This document shows, in pieces, positions 25,909 to 35,160 of a DNA stretch of 64,000 bases. The stretch's first letter is position 1, and the number at the start of each line of letters is the position of its first letter. The position numbers were made by a program, and so were the translations under genes. Origin of the DNA: Borrelia hermsii DAH (lineage in GTDB: Bacteria; Spirochaetota; Spirochaetia; Borreliales; Borreliaceae); contig NZ_CP073136.1 of the NCBI RefSeq assembly GCF_023035675.1, forward strand, positions 310,001-374,000, written 5' to 3'. The notes beneath the pieces were generated by a model, which saw only the letters and a list, made by a program, of their open reading frames with translations, made no database searches and was not told the DNA's origin.

Positions 25909-28767
25909 CTAAAGATTATCAGCCAAATTATCATAAAACAATACTTTAGAACCAATAAAATCATTCTTAAAAATACTTCTAAGGTTTAAACTAGCCAGAT
26001 CTCTCTTAACATTCTTCACCATATCATCATCACGGTTCAATAGATCAAACATTCTAGAAGATTCAGTCAAATTTGCAATTCCTGAATCAAAAAGATCATT
26101 ATCTCTAACAATACCAGATTCAACCCTATCACCAAAAGATGCTCTTATCTCAACAACGCCAAGATTATTGTAAATCTCAATTTTCTTTATCAATAAAGCT
26201 CTATGATGATCATTTCCTTTAGGCTTAAACCCTAAAATGCTAGATTTTTCTGATTCTAAATTCTGCAATACTCTTAAATAATAACTCCTAGCAGCCTCAA
26301 AATTACCCATTTTATAAAGAACAGATGCAATTGAATTTAAAACTTTATTACTATTTGCAAATCCAGACATATCTTCAACTTTAAAAAAATAAACTAATGC
26401 ATCTTTATAATTATTCTCCTTATAATTAAGCAACGCTAATTTATAATAAACATTTGGAGAATTAACCCCTTCATTTATTGCCATCTTATAAGAAGATATA
26501 GCTGATTTAAAACCATTGAAAGTCCTAAGAATATCCCCCTGCTTTTCATAAATTAAAGCAAGCTCCCTGGAGCCTTTAACAAGACCATTTCTTTTATAAA
26601 AATCATACTCATTTAAAGCCAGACTAACAATATTACTTGCTTTAAGAGAATCATTTCCTTTCTCATAAATATCTGACAAAATTCTATAAGCAATAATCTT
26701 TTCAGAGGAGTTCTCAATTAAATCTTCCTGTCTAAAGCTATTTAATGCTGTTAATAAATATCCTTCGGCTTTTTTAAGATCGCCCATATAATAAAAATAT
26801 CTACCACTCTCAAAAAGAGCCTTATTGTAGTCAGGATTTTTGAACAAAATTCTTCTAAGAATATACTCAATCTCTGAATTAAGATTAATATCATTTAAAG
26901 TATCAGAAACACTCCTCCCATTACCCGCCTTAAAACTGGAAAATTCTTTATTAAGTAAGTTCATTTGAGCACTTAAATATTTAAGATTTCTAGAGAGCGC
27001 GTTTATTCTTTGATTATAAACTGTAAATTCGATATATTTATCTATTAATCTCTTAGCATATTTAGTATAAACTACCTCGTCAATATCTAATCCCTCATTT
27101 GCCTTAATAAAAGCATTTACATTCTCAGCTTCTCTCTCAGCGCCAGCCTCAATGTAAGCATTAAAAAGCTTAAACAAAATTTCCTTTTTATGCCCATATT
27201 TTGAAAGCAAAATAGTATAATTATTAATGCTATCTTTGTAATATACAGGTTCTCTTTGGGCCCACTGAAAATAATTATCACCCTTAGCCATTAGTGCTTC
27301 ATAATCATAAATATCATAAGATATAACCTCATCCAAAATTGAATCAGCGTCAGCATGCTCACCAAGCCTCATTTTCATAAAAGCATAAGATATATACCCA
27401 TCCTTATCAAAATTTTTGCGTTTTCTCGTAGAAGCATCCACAGAAAATGGATCAATGGTAAATAATTCCTCGTATTTCTCCTCAGCACTATCAAAATCTC
27501 TCACATCTTCAAAAGCCTTAGCATAAACTAAAAACCACCCTTTGCTAGGTCGCATATAATATGCATCCCTAAAAGTAGCTTTAGCAAGTTCTCTTTTATT
27601 CTCATATATATAAGATATTCCCTCTTTATATTTTTTATCAGATGCAATATAAAAAAACATAACATCAACTAAAAAATAAAAAGATATAAAAGTCAAAACA
27701 ACAAAAAGAGATGCGATTTTTAATATTGGGGTTAAAGCCTTAGAGAGTCTATAGCTAAATCTCTTTTCAAGCTTGCTAAATTCCTCTGCTTTATAATACA
27801 TAACAGGCAATTTAACAGAACGACCAACAATATCTCCAACAAATTTAGCAATAAACTTAAGACCTTTCTTATTTTGCTCAACAAGATCAATTAATGCCTC
27901 AATCTTATATCTAGAGACATTATCTAGCATTAAAGCCTCAGCAATAGCAATTCTCAAATTTCTAGGATAAGAATCTAAATGTTTGAAAAATAAAGGATAA
28001 TTAATTTTAAAATCATTTTTAGTAGAAAATTTTTTTGGCTCATCTTCCAAAAATTGAAAATCATCTGAAAGATTAGACCAATTATTCTCTTCATCATCAC
28101 TAAGCTTTTCAGAATTTTCATTAGAAACAGATTCATTACTATAAGGAATTTCTAACCGATTACTTGTTCCATCTGATTTATTAAGACTAGTAATCATATT
28201 CTCAAAATCAAAATCATCATTATTATCATTTAGAGATTCCTGATTCAAATTATTAGCATCAATCTCATTATCAATAAACTTATCAGAATTTAATAAATCT
28301 GAATTCAAATCATTCTCTACATCTAGATTTTGCAAATTATCAGCATTATTTAAATCGAAATTAATAGCATCGTCTAAACTAATAGAATTATCATCAAGAA
28401 CTGTTTCAATATTATCTTCAAGATTAGAACTTAAAATATCAAAATCATTATCTAAATCATTAAACTCAGGATCAATATCTACTTTTTTAGAATCTTTTAA
28501 AATTGCAATATCATCCTCACTAGATTCGTTCTTCTGCCCTTCCTCACTATCAAGTGCACCAAGAATAGCATCTAAATCAAGCTCGTCGTCATGTTCTTCT
28601 TCTAAATCAAAAACTTCTTCTTGATTTTCCCAAGGAACAATAAGCTCCCCATCCTTTGGAGGTTCAATATCCATTTTAATGCCAAGACTCTCTTTTTTAG
28701 TTCTCTCATCAGAAATATTATCTAGTATTTCTCTTTTAAACTTATTTATTTCTTCTATATCAGGCAT
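25909..28767 (-). CDS. flcA: Flagellar collar TPR protein FlcA (BB0326-like)
   Basis: 952 residues in three parts: an acidic, Asp/Asn/Glu-rich low-complexity region (about 1-250) and a helical part on the cytoplasmic side, one transmembrane segment at about 350-377, and a long periplasmic array of TPR units to the C-terminus (for example ALFESGRYFYYMGDLKKAEGY and NVYYKLALLNYKENNYKDAL). The B. burgdorferi homologue was shown to be needed for the periplasmic flagellar collar and stator assembly. The acidic region is probably disordered. Confidence 0.9.
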   Translation of the reverse strand: MPDIEEINKFKREILDNISDERTKKESLGIKMDIEPPKDGELIVPWENQEEVFDLEEEHDDELDLDAILGALDSEEGQKNESSEDDIAILKDSKKVDIDPEFNDLDNDFDILSSNLEDNIETVLDDNSISLDDAINFDLNNADNLQNLDVENDLNSDLLNSDKFIDNEIDANNLNQESLNDNNDDFDFENMITSLNKSDGTSNRLEIPYSNESVSNENSEKLSDDEENNWSNLSDDFQFLEDEPKKFSTKNDFKINYPLFFKHLDSYPRNLRIAIAEALMLDNVSRYKIEALIDLVEQNKKGLKFIAKFVGDIVGRSVKLPVMYYKAEEFSKLEKRFSYRLSKALTPILKIASLFVVLTFISFYFLVDVMFFYIASDKKYKEGISYIYENKRELAKATFRDAYYMRPSKGWFLVYAKAFEDVRDFDSAEEKYEELFTIDPFSVDASTRKRKNFDKDGYISYAFMKMRLGEHADADSILDEVISYDIYDYEALMAKGDNYFQWAQREPVYYKDSINNYTILLSKYGHKKEILFKLFNAYIEAGAEREAENVNAFIKANEGLDIDEVVYTKYAKRLIDKYIEFTVYNQRINALSRNLKYLSAQMNLLNKEFSSFKAGNGRSVSDTLNDINLNSEIEYILRRILFKNPDYNKALFESGRYFYYMGDLKKAEGYLLTALNSFRQEDLIENSSEKIIAYRILSDIYEKGNDSLKASNIVSLALNEYDFYKRNGLVKGSRELALIYEKQGDILRTFNGFKSAISSYKMAINEGVNSPNVYYKLALLNYKENNYKDALVYFFKVEDMSGFANSNKVLNSIASVLYKMGNFEAARSYYLRVLQNLESEKSSILGFKPKGNDHHRALLIKKIEIYNNLGVVEIRASFGDRVESGIVRDNDLFDSGIANLTESSRMFDLLNRDDDMVKNVKRDLASLNLRSIFKNDFIGSKVLFYDNLADNL

Positions 28768-28783
28768 ATTAACAATTAAAACC

Positions 28784-29677
28784 CTAAATTAAACCATTAT
28801 ATATATTGGCTCCCTCTTCATGAAGAACCTCAAAACGTTTCTCCAAATCATCAGCAATTCTAGAACCTAAAATCTCTTTTGTTGGTTCTAAACCTTCTTG
28901 ATTTAACTTCTCTAAAATTAAATTTTTGTATTCAAATATATCAAATATTTCTGTTGCATTATACACAAGAGTATCCTCTTTAAAAAGATCACAAGACATA
29001 TCACCATTTGGTGAAACTTCAAGAATATTTCCATTAATACCAACCATTATAAAATAATCAAAAAGCTTAAAGTAACTTGCAATTTCTGAAATTATTTTTT
29101 TAGTCTCAGGTTTATCCTTCCTATATCTTGTGGCTGTTGGAAAAATAAGAATCATATATCCACTACTCTTTTTATCCACAACACATCTCATAGAATTAGC
29201 ATTAAAAACCCGTCTCTCTCTAATCGTTTCATGATCAACACCAATAAATGCATGTGGGGGATAAATAAATATCACACTATAACCCAAAGATAAACTCTTA
29301 ATCAACAAATCATCTTTAAAAAGCTTAACACCAGCTATAGGAATAATATGTTCCGCAACTTCCTTATAATTCATTTCATTAAGCAAAAACTGAAAACAAG
29401 GAAAATCAAAATTACTATAATGTTCCATTAATATAATTGAAGACTTGCCAGATTTAGTTTTTTCATAAAGTTTTAAAATATTTTGAATACCAACAATGGT
29501 AGAATTATCCTTAAGAAGTCTTTTGATCATTGTATCAACCAAACTCCTACTAACAGAATCTGCTTCATGGTAAGAATTACTTAAACAGTTTATCTTTTCA
29601 ATAGATTTAAACCTACTAAGGAATTCATTCTCTATACCTTTAAAATATTTATTAAAACTCTCATTCTGTGTAAACAT
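28784..29677 (-). CDS. Glycerol-3-phosphate acyltransferase-like protein, BB0327-like
   Basis: 297 residues with the acyltransferase block I HYSNFD (HxxxxD, about residue 95), a later FPTATRYRKDK block corresponding to the substrate-binding part, and VGINGNILEVSP. This resembles the soluble PlsB/plant-chloroplast type of sn-1 acyltransferase, which starts phospholipid synthesis. No membrane helix is seen. It is the first gene of the minus-strand set acyltransferase-flcA-VWA and is divergent from oppA. Confidence 0.82.
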   Translation of the reverse strand: MFTQNESFNKYFKGIENEFLSRFKSIEKINCLSNSYHEADSVSRSLVDTMIKRLLKDNSTIVGIQNILKLYEKTKSGKSSIILMEHYSNFDFPCFQFLLNEMNYKEVAEHIIPIAGVKLFKDDLLIKSLSLGYSVIFIYPPHAFIGVDHETIRERRVFNANSMRCVVDKKSSGYMILIFPTATRYRKDKPETKKIISEIASYFKLFDYFIMVGINGNILEVSPNGDMSCDLFKEDTLVYNATEIFDIFEYKNLILEKLNQEGLEPTKEILGSRIADDLEKRFEVLHEEGANIYNGLI

Positions 29678-29740
29678 AAAACTTCATCCTTTAAAGTTCT
29701 CGAAAAACAATATACTAGCAAACCAAGAATATCTCATGTA

Positions 29741-29754
29741 GCATATTCATATGC
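29741..29754. repeat. 14-base inverted repeat upstream of first oppA
   Basis: GCATAT-TC-ATATGC, an exact inverted repeat. The identical 14 bases occur upstream of the second oppA at 31729-31742. Here it lies 120 bases before the oppA ATG, just ahead of TATAAT (29767-29772) and TATACT (29773-29778). Either a shared regulator site or conserved duplicate sequence. Confidence 0.4.
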
Positions 29755-29874
29755 AAATAATTTTTATATAATTATACTTTATTTATTTATCAAATTAAAG
29801 TAAAATCCATTCAAGTATATTAAACAACAATAATTCAAAAGCAAAATAAAAAATGTTTATAAGGGGAATAAATT

Positions 29875-31476
29875 ATGAAATACAAAATATTAATTATTTT
29901 ATCTTTTTTGATCGTGTGGCTAACTTCTTGTTCTGGCGATGAGCACAAAAATAAAATAACATTTAGGGTAACAAATGAAGTTGAACCAGATTCACTTGAT
30001 CCTCAACTTGCTACTTCTGTTCAATCGTTCAACATAATTATGAACATATTTTCAGGCTTAACGACAAGAGAGACACAAACTGGTGGATATAAACCAGGAC
30101 TAGCTAAATCTTGGGATATATCTGCAGATGGACTTGTATACACACTTCACTTGAGAGAAGATCTTGTTTGGAGTGATGGGGTACCTATTACTGCTGAAGG
30201 AATTCGAAAATCTTATCTTAGAGTTTTAAATAAAGAAACAGCTTCACAATATGTTGATATTGTTAAATCAGCAATCAAAAATGCACATGATTACTTTGAA
30301 GGTAAAATACCGGAATCTGAACTTGGCATTAAAGCTATAGATAATTCAACTTTAGAGATAACTTTAATTGCTCCAAAGCCTTATTTTCTTGATATGCTAG
30401 TACATCAAACATTTATACCAGTACCAGTTCATGTCATTGAAAAACATGGACGAAACTGGACAAATCCTGAAAATATAGTAACAAGTGGTGCATACAAATT
30501 AAAGACAAGAATCCCGAATGAAAAAATAGTGCTTGAAAAAAACGATAAGTATTATAATGCCTCAAATGTCGAAATAGATGAAGTGATATTTTATCAGGTA
30601 CAAGGAAACACCGCTTATAACATGTACGTAAATGACGAGCTTGATTTTTTAATGAACGTAGCATCAGAATACTTAGATGAAGCTAGAATAAGGAATGATT
30701 ACTATTCCCATCCTATAAATAGAGTAGTCTACACGGCATTTAATACCACTATCAAACCACTTGATAATGCAAAGGTTAGAGAAGCTTTAACTCTTGCCAT
30801 TGATAGAGAAGCACTTAACAAAATTACTCTAAAGGGCCAATCAAAACCAACGAGAAACTTAACCCCACCATTTAAAAACTATTCTTACGACAAAAAATTA
30901 AAATTATTTGACCCACAAAGAGCAAAACAACTAATGGCTGAGGCTGGTTATCCTGATGGTGCTGGTTTTCCTACTCTTAAATTTAAAACCTCACAACGCA
31001 ATGGAATGGCAATAAGTGCAGAATTCTTGCAAGAACAACTTAAAAAAATACTAAACATTAATATCGATATTGAAATTGAAGAATGGAATACATTCCTAAG
31101 TAGCAGAAGCACAGGCAATTATCAAATGTCATACATGGGATGGACAGGGGATTACTTAGACCCATTAACATTCCTTGAAAGTTTATTTACAACAGAAAAT
31201 CAAGGATTTGGAGCATATGGATATTCAAACAAACAATATGACAATTTAATAAAACAATCAAATTTTGCAAAAGACCCACTACAAAGACAAGAAATCTTAA
31301 GACAAGCTGAGGCAATAATTACAGAAAAAGACTTCCCCGTTGCCCCACTCTCAATACTTCAATCATACTATCTCTTCAGACATGACAAATGGACTGGTTG
31401 GACTCCTAATGTTGCAGAAGCTTATCTTTATGAAGAAATAAAATACAAAAGAGAAAACACTAACAATAAAATATGA
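29875..31476 (+). CDS. oppA: Oligopeptide-binding lipoprotein OppA (first copy)
   Basis: 533-residue periplasmic binding lipoprotein of the SBP_bac_5 family. Signal peptide with lipobox LTSC (Cys about 19), then EVEPDSLDPQLATS, GLAKSWDISADG.VYTLHLR, VWSDGVPITAEG and LAIDREALN, all family blocks. It delivers peptides to OppBCDF; Borrelia cannot make most amino acids. Strong AAGGGG ribosome site. It is followed by its own terminator, so it is transcribed apart from the second oppA. The N-terminal domain is nearly the same as in copy two while the 225-300 region differs, as expected for different peptide preferences. Confidence 0.95.
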   Translation: MKYKILIILSFLIVWLTSCSGDEHKNKITFRVTNEVEPDSLDPQLATSVQSFNIIMNIFSGLTTRETQTGGYKPGLAKSWDISADGLVYTLHLREDLVWSDGVPITAEGIRKSYLRVLNKETASQYVDIVKSAIKNAHDYFEGKIPESELGIKAIDNSTLEITLIAPKPYFLDMLVHQTFIPVPVHVIEKHGRNWTNPENIVTSGAYKLKTRIPNEKIVLEKNDKYYNASNVEIDEVIFYQVQGNTAYNMYVNDELDFLMNVASEYLDEARIRNDYYSHPINRVVYTAFNTTIKPLDNAKVREALTLAIDREALNKITLKGQSKPTRNLTPPFKNYSYDKKLKLFDPQRAKQLMAEAGYPDGAGFPTLKFKTSQRNGMAISAEFLQEQLKKILNINIDIEIEEWNTFLSSRSTGNYQMSYMGWTGDYLDPLTFLESLFTTENQGFGAYGYSNKQYDNLIKQSNFAKDPLQRQEILRQAEAIITEKDFPVAPLSILQSYYLFRHDKWTGWTPNVAEAYLYEEIKYKRENTNNKI

Positions 31477-31525
31477 AAACAATTTCATAAGTTAATAGAT
31501 TAACGCTAATAATCATAAAAGAACG

Positions 31526-31563
31526 ACCACTTCTATACACCAAACTATAGAAGTGGTTTTTAT
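31526..31563 (+). terminator. Terminator after the first oppA
   Basis: ACCACTTCTATA and TATAGAAGTGGT form a perfect 12-bp stem around an 8-base loop, followed by TTTTTAT. Confidence 0.88.
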
Positions 31564-31728
31564 CGCATAACCACATAGCTTTCGAAATTACCACAAATTT
31601 TACATTCGTATCTCTCTTATAATGAGTTCATTATTTTGCCTGATAGCATTTTTATCTAAAACATCACGTAACTATGCATAAAAACTTAAGCAAAGTACAT
31701 AATCTTAGCTAGCATCTAATAATACTCT

Positions 31729-31742
31729 GCATATTCATATGC
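31729..31742. repeat. Same 14-base inverted repeat upstream of second oppA
   Basis: GCATAT-TC-ATATGC, identical to 29741-29754. It lies 40 bases ahead of a TATAAT box (31782-31787). The 346 bases between the terminator and the oppA ATG otherwise hold only the leader elements listed below. Confidence 0.4.
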
Positions 31743-31781
31743 CGCTATTATTATTTATTTATACTCACACGTACTTTATGA

Positions 31782-31830
31782 TATAATAAGCTTCTTCAAC
31801 AAAGAAATTAAATGGTTCAACAAACAAATT
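31782..31830 (+). promoter_or_regulatory. -10 box and paired direct repeats in the second oppA leader
   Basis: TATAAT at 31782-31787 is followed by two copies of TTCAACAAA (31795-31803 and 31816-31824), each embedded in a 15-base unit with only two differences. The copies start exactly 21 bases apart, two helical turns. Placed right at or after the predicted transcript start, they could be an operator or a leader RNA element. No good -35 hexamer was found. Confidence 0.4.
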
Positions 31831-31857
31831 TTATAGGAAGAATCTTTTAGAACTTTT

Positions 31858-31886
31858 AGTTGTTTTTGTTGCAGTAAAAATCAACT
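31858..31886 (+). promoter_or_regulatory. Leader hairpin before the second oppA
   Basis: AGTTGTTTTT and AAAAATCAACT pair over about ten bases with one mismatch around a short loop, ending about ten bases before the AGGAGA ribosome site. It could influence translation start. Confidence 0.3.
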
Positions 31887-31909
31887 TTAATAAATAGGAG
31901 ATAATAAGA

Positions 31910-33496
31910 ATGAAAATAAAAAGACATACGTTTATGATATTTTTTTTCATAGCTATTCTATCCTGCGGCAAGGAAAGTAGCAAAGAAAATTTGGCATTTA
32001 AAATCAGCTTAGGAGGAGAACCTAAATCAATAGATCCTCAATTATCTGAAGATAAAATGGGTGCACATGTAATCTCGCAAATGTTTACTGGCATAGTAGA
32101 TGGTGATTCACAAACTGGTGGATATAAACCAGGTCTAGCTCAATCTTGGGACATATCTGCAGATGGAACTATATATACATTTCACTTAAGAAAAGGTCTT
32201 GTTTGGAGTGATGGGGTTCCCATTACAGCTGAAGGTCTGCGAAAGTCTTATCTTAGAATATTAAACAAAGAAACAGCATCAAACTATGTAGGTACGATTA
32301 AGTCAACAATAAAAAATGCAGAAGATTACTTCGAGGGAAAAATACCGGAATCTGAACTTGGTATTAAAGCTATAGATGAATCAACACTGGAGATATCTAT
32401 TATTACTCCAAAACCTTACTTTCTAGACATGCTAGTACACCAATCTTTCACACCAGTACCAGTGCATGTTATTGAAAAACATGGACAAGAATGGACAAAG
32501 CCTGAAAATATGGTAGTAAGTGGTGCATACAAGCTCAAGGAAAGACAACCCAACGAAAAAATATCACTTATAAAAAATGATAAATACTTTAATGCCAAAA
32601 ACGTTGAATTACAAGAACTCATATTCTATACAATAAACGATGCCTCAACTGCCTATAGAATGTATGAAAATAATGAAATAGATATGCTGACATCTGCATC
32701 AATTCCACCTGATTTAATAAAAGAAATAAAATTAAGAAATGATTATTACTCATCCGCTATTAATGGTCTGTACTACTTTTCATTTAACACACACATCAAA
32801 CCCCTTGATAATGTAAAGGTTAGAGAAGCTTTAACTATTGCTATTGATAGAGAAACATTAACAAAGAAAGTTATAGACAATGGTTCTATTCCTACAAGAA
32901 ACATCAGTCCAAACTTTAATAATTATTCTTACGGAAAACCACTAAGCTTATTTGACCCACAAAGAGCACAACAACTAATGGCTGAAGCTGGTTATCCTGA
33001 TGGTATAAATTTCCCTCAACTTAAAATTAAATATAATACAAGTGAAGGACACAAAAAAATTTCCGAATTTCTTCAAAATCAATGGTCAAAAATTTTACAT
33101 ATCAATGTTGAACTTGAAAATGAAGAATGGGCATCATTCTTAGCATCTAAACAAAAGGGAGACTATGAAATCTCAAGAGCTGGTTGGCTAGGAGATTACT
33201 CAGATCCATTAACATTCCTAAGTCTATTCCAAAAAGAGTTTTCACATTTTTCCTCATATAAATACTTTAATGAAGAATATGAAAATTTAATCACCCAATC
33301 TGATCTCGAGCAAGATCCAAGCAAAAGACAAGACATTTTAAGAAAAGCTGAATCAATAATTATAGAGAAAGATTTCCCAGTCGCTCCAATATACATATAT
33401 GCAGGAAATTACCTATTTAGAAATGATAAATGGACTGGTTGGGCACCTAACGTTGCAGAAAGATTCCATCTATCTGAACTTAAAAGAATCAAATAA
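31910..33496 (+). CDS. oppA: Oligopeptide-binding lipoprotein OppA (second copy)
   Basis: 528 residues, SBP_bac_5 family, paralogue of the gene upstream. Lipobox LSCG (Cys about 19), GGEPKSIDPQLSED, GLAQSWDISADG, VWSDGVPITAEG and IAIDRETL. By eye roughly four in five residues match the first copy between about 60 and 215, then similarity drops in the ligand-lobe segment (about 225-300) and recovers. AGGAGA ribosome site. It ends in its own hairpin terminator. Downstream is the remnant of a third copy. Confidence 0.95.
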   Translation: MKIKRHTFMIFFFIAILSCGKESSKENLAFKISLGGEPKSIDPQLSEDKMGAHVISQMFTGIVDGDSQTGGYKPGLAQSWDISADGTIYTFHLRKGLVWSDGVPITAEGLRKSYLRILNKETASNYVGTIKSTIKNAEDYFEGKIPESELGIKAIDESTLEISIITPKPYFLDMLVHQSFTPVPVHVIEKHGQEWTKPENMVVSGAYKLKERQPNEKISLIKNDKYFNAKNVELQELIFYTINDASTAYRMYENNEIDMLTSASIPPDLIKEIKLRNDYYSSAINGLYYFSFNTHIKPLDNVKVREALTIAIDRETLTKKVIDNGSIPTRNISPNFNNYSYGKPLSLFDPQRAQQLMAEAGYPDGINFPQLKIKYNTSEGHKKISEFLQNQWSKILHINVELENEEWASFLASKQKGDYEISRAGWLGDYSDPLTFLSLFQKEFSHFSSYKYFNEEYENLITQSDLEQDPSKRQDILRKAESIIIEKDFPVAPIYIYAGNYLFRNDKWTGWAPNVAERFHLSELKRIK

Positions 33497-33498
33497 CC

Positions 33499-33546
33499 AA
33501 TAAACAGACATCTATCAAAATATTTTAACAGATGTCTGTTTATTAA
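33499..33546 (+). terminator. Hairpin terminator after the second oppA
   Basis: AATAAACAGACATCT (33499-33513) and its exact complement at 33530-33544 form a 15-bp stem with a 16-base A/T-rich loop. The U-tract is weak, but the stem starts right after the stop codon. Confidence 0.75.
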
Positions 33547-33619
33547 TAATCCTTCAAAATTGGGTTCCATGCATTAATGCATAAAGTAATTAGAAAGTTT
33601 AATCTTAAGCTCTTAAACA

Positions 33620-34100
33620 AAAATTATATACGCAGTTGGCATTACATAAATTCATAACATATATAAACACAACGGGATTTACCATATTCAGTAATATCTG
33701 CCTGATACTAGGTAGACAAAATCAAATTTTTAAAATTATTCTTAATATAAAAACAATGTTGTTTATTTTAATATTGAAACAAATATCCCCTCTTAAGATA
33801 ACTCAAAAATTACAAAGAATGATTCTACTTATCATAAAAAGAATCAATTTTAATCTTAACAACTATTATCAGTCAAACCGCTTAAATTTGACCCACAAAT
33901 CTCAAAACAATTAACAGATAAGGCTAATTACCCCAATCGTACGGATTTGCCTCGAAATCAATACCATACGTAAAAAAGACATAAAAACTGTTAAATTTAC
34001 TTAAAATCAATTAAAGTAAATCATTAAAGACTAATTTTTATCTATGCAAATAGAAAATTGGTTTGCTTTGACAAATAGTAAAAATGCAAGTGATGAATAC
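33620..34100 (+). pseudogene. oppA: Decayed third oppA
   Basis: Scattered blocks align in order with the intact oppA genes. From 33635, GTTGGCATTACATAAATTCA matches the region coding ELQELIFYTIN. From 33752, frame NNVVYFNIETNIPS matches VVYTAFNTTIKP and is followed by a broken LDNAKV block. Around 33850-33950, NNYYQ, then TTTGACCCACAAA (exact 13 bases) and a QLMAEAGYPDG block appear with a frameshift. At 34044-34100, IENWFALTNSKNASDEY matches ENEEWASFLASKQKGDYE. The signal-peptide part (about 220 codons), a block in the middle and the C-terminal end are missing or unrecognisable. Other Borrelia have an intact third oppA in this position. Confidence 0.82.
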
Positions 34101-34230
34101 ATGCATTAAAAAGAAATTTTAATTGCAAAGCAACTAAAATAAATTCAAAATTTTTGAATAATATTAAGTCCCATGTGTTAAAATCATTTATTATACAAAT
34201 AAAATCTTTCTATGATGATAAGGAACAATT

Positions 34231-35151
34231 ATGTTAAAGTTTACCATACAAAAATTACTAGAAACAATACCCACTTTAATAGCAATAACTTTTTTGTGTT
34301 TTTTAATAATGAGACTTGCTCCCGGAAATCCATTTGATTCTGAGAAACCTATTGATCCTCAAGTCAAAGAAAAACTGATGCAAAAATACCATCTTGATAA
34401 ACCTTTTTATATGCAAGCTTACTATTACATTACAAACATTTTAAAAGGAGATTTTGGGCCATCATTAGTAAAGAAAGATTTAAATGTCAGCCAATACATA
34501 AAATTAGGATTTCCTAAGTCATTTACAATCGGAATAATAAGCTTAATAATATCTCTCACACTTGGAATTTTGCTGGGATCATTAGCAGCAATAAAAAAAA
34601 ATACTCGAATCGACTATATAATAAGAGTAGCAGCAATATTTGGAATTTCCGTACCCACCTTTGTAACTGGTCCTATTTTACAATATTTCCTATCTGTAAA
34701 GTTAAAATTATTTTACACTTCTGGATGGATTTCAGAACGTGGAGGTCTTGCAAATTTAGTTATGCCAATATTAACAATGAGTTTGCCATGGATAGCTATT
34801 TTTACACGCATCATTAGAGGTTCTATGCTAGAAATACTAAAGAGTGATTTTGTAAGAACAGCAAAAGCTAAGGGGCTTAGCTTTAATGTCATAATAAGAA
34901 AACATGTATTAATAGGCTCTATGCTCCCTCTCATAAGCTATGTAGGTCCTGCATTTGCTGGTATCATTTCTGGTAGTATGGTCATTGAACAAATATTTAG
35001 AATTGCTGGAATGGGTATATTTACAGTAGAAGCATCTCTAAACAGGGACTACCCGCTACTCATGGGTTCACTATTAGTATATTCAACAATATTGCTTATC
35101 TCCATTTTAGCATCTGATATTGTTTATAAAAAACTTGATCCAAGAACATAG
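34231..35151 (+). CDS. oppB: Oligopeptide ABC permease OppB
   Basis: 306-residue inner-membrane subunit with six helices. The N-terminal MRLAPGNPFD and the loop TAKAKGLSFNVIIRKH (EAA motif that contacts the ATPases) are diagnostic of OppB/DppB. The AAGGA ribosome site precedes ATG. It is first of the oppBCDF set and follows the oppA remnant; I could not find a convincing promoter in the 130 bases upstream. Confidence 0.95.
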   Translation: MLKFTIQKLLETIPTLIAITFLCFLIMRLAPGNPFDSEKPIDPQVKEKLMQKYHLDKPFYMQAYYYITNILKGDFGPSLVKKDLNVSQYIKLGFPKSFTIGIISLIISLTLGILLGSLAAIKKNTRIDYIIRVAAIFGISVPTFVTGPILQYFLSVKLKLFYTSGWISERGGLANLVMPILTMSLPWIAIFTRIIRGSMLEILKSDFVRTAKAKGLSFNVIIRKHVLIGSMLPLISYVGPAFAGIISGSMVIEQIFRIAGMGIFTVEASLNRDYPLLMGSLLVYSTILLISILASDIVYKKLDPRT

Positions 35152-35160
35152 GTGAACAGA

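Noticed and set aside
33636..33914. A 92-codon frame after the second oppA
   Set aside because: It is a chance open piece of the decayed oppA; its residues align with OppA only in parts and it has no ribosome site or signal peptide.
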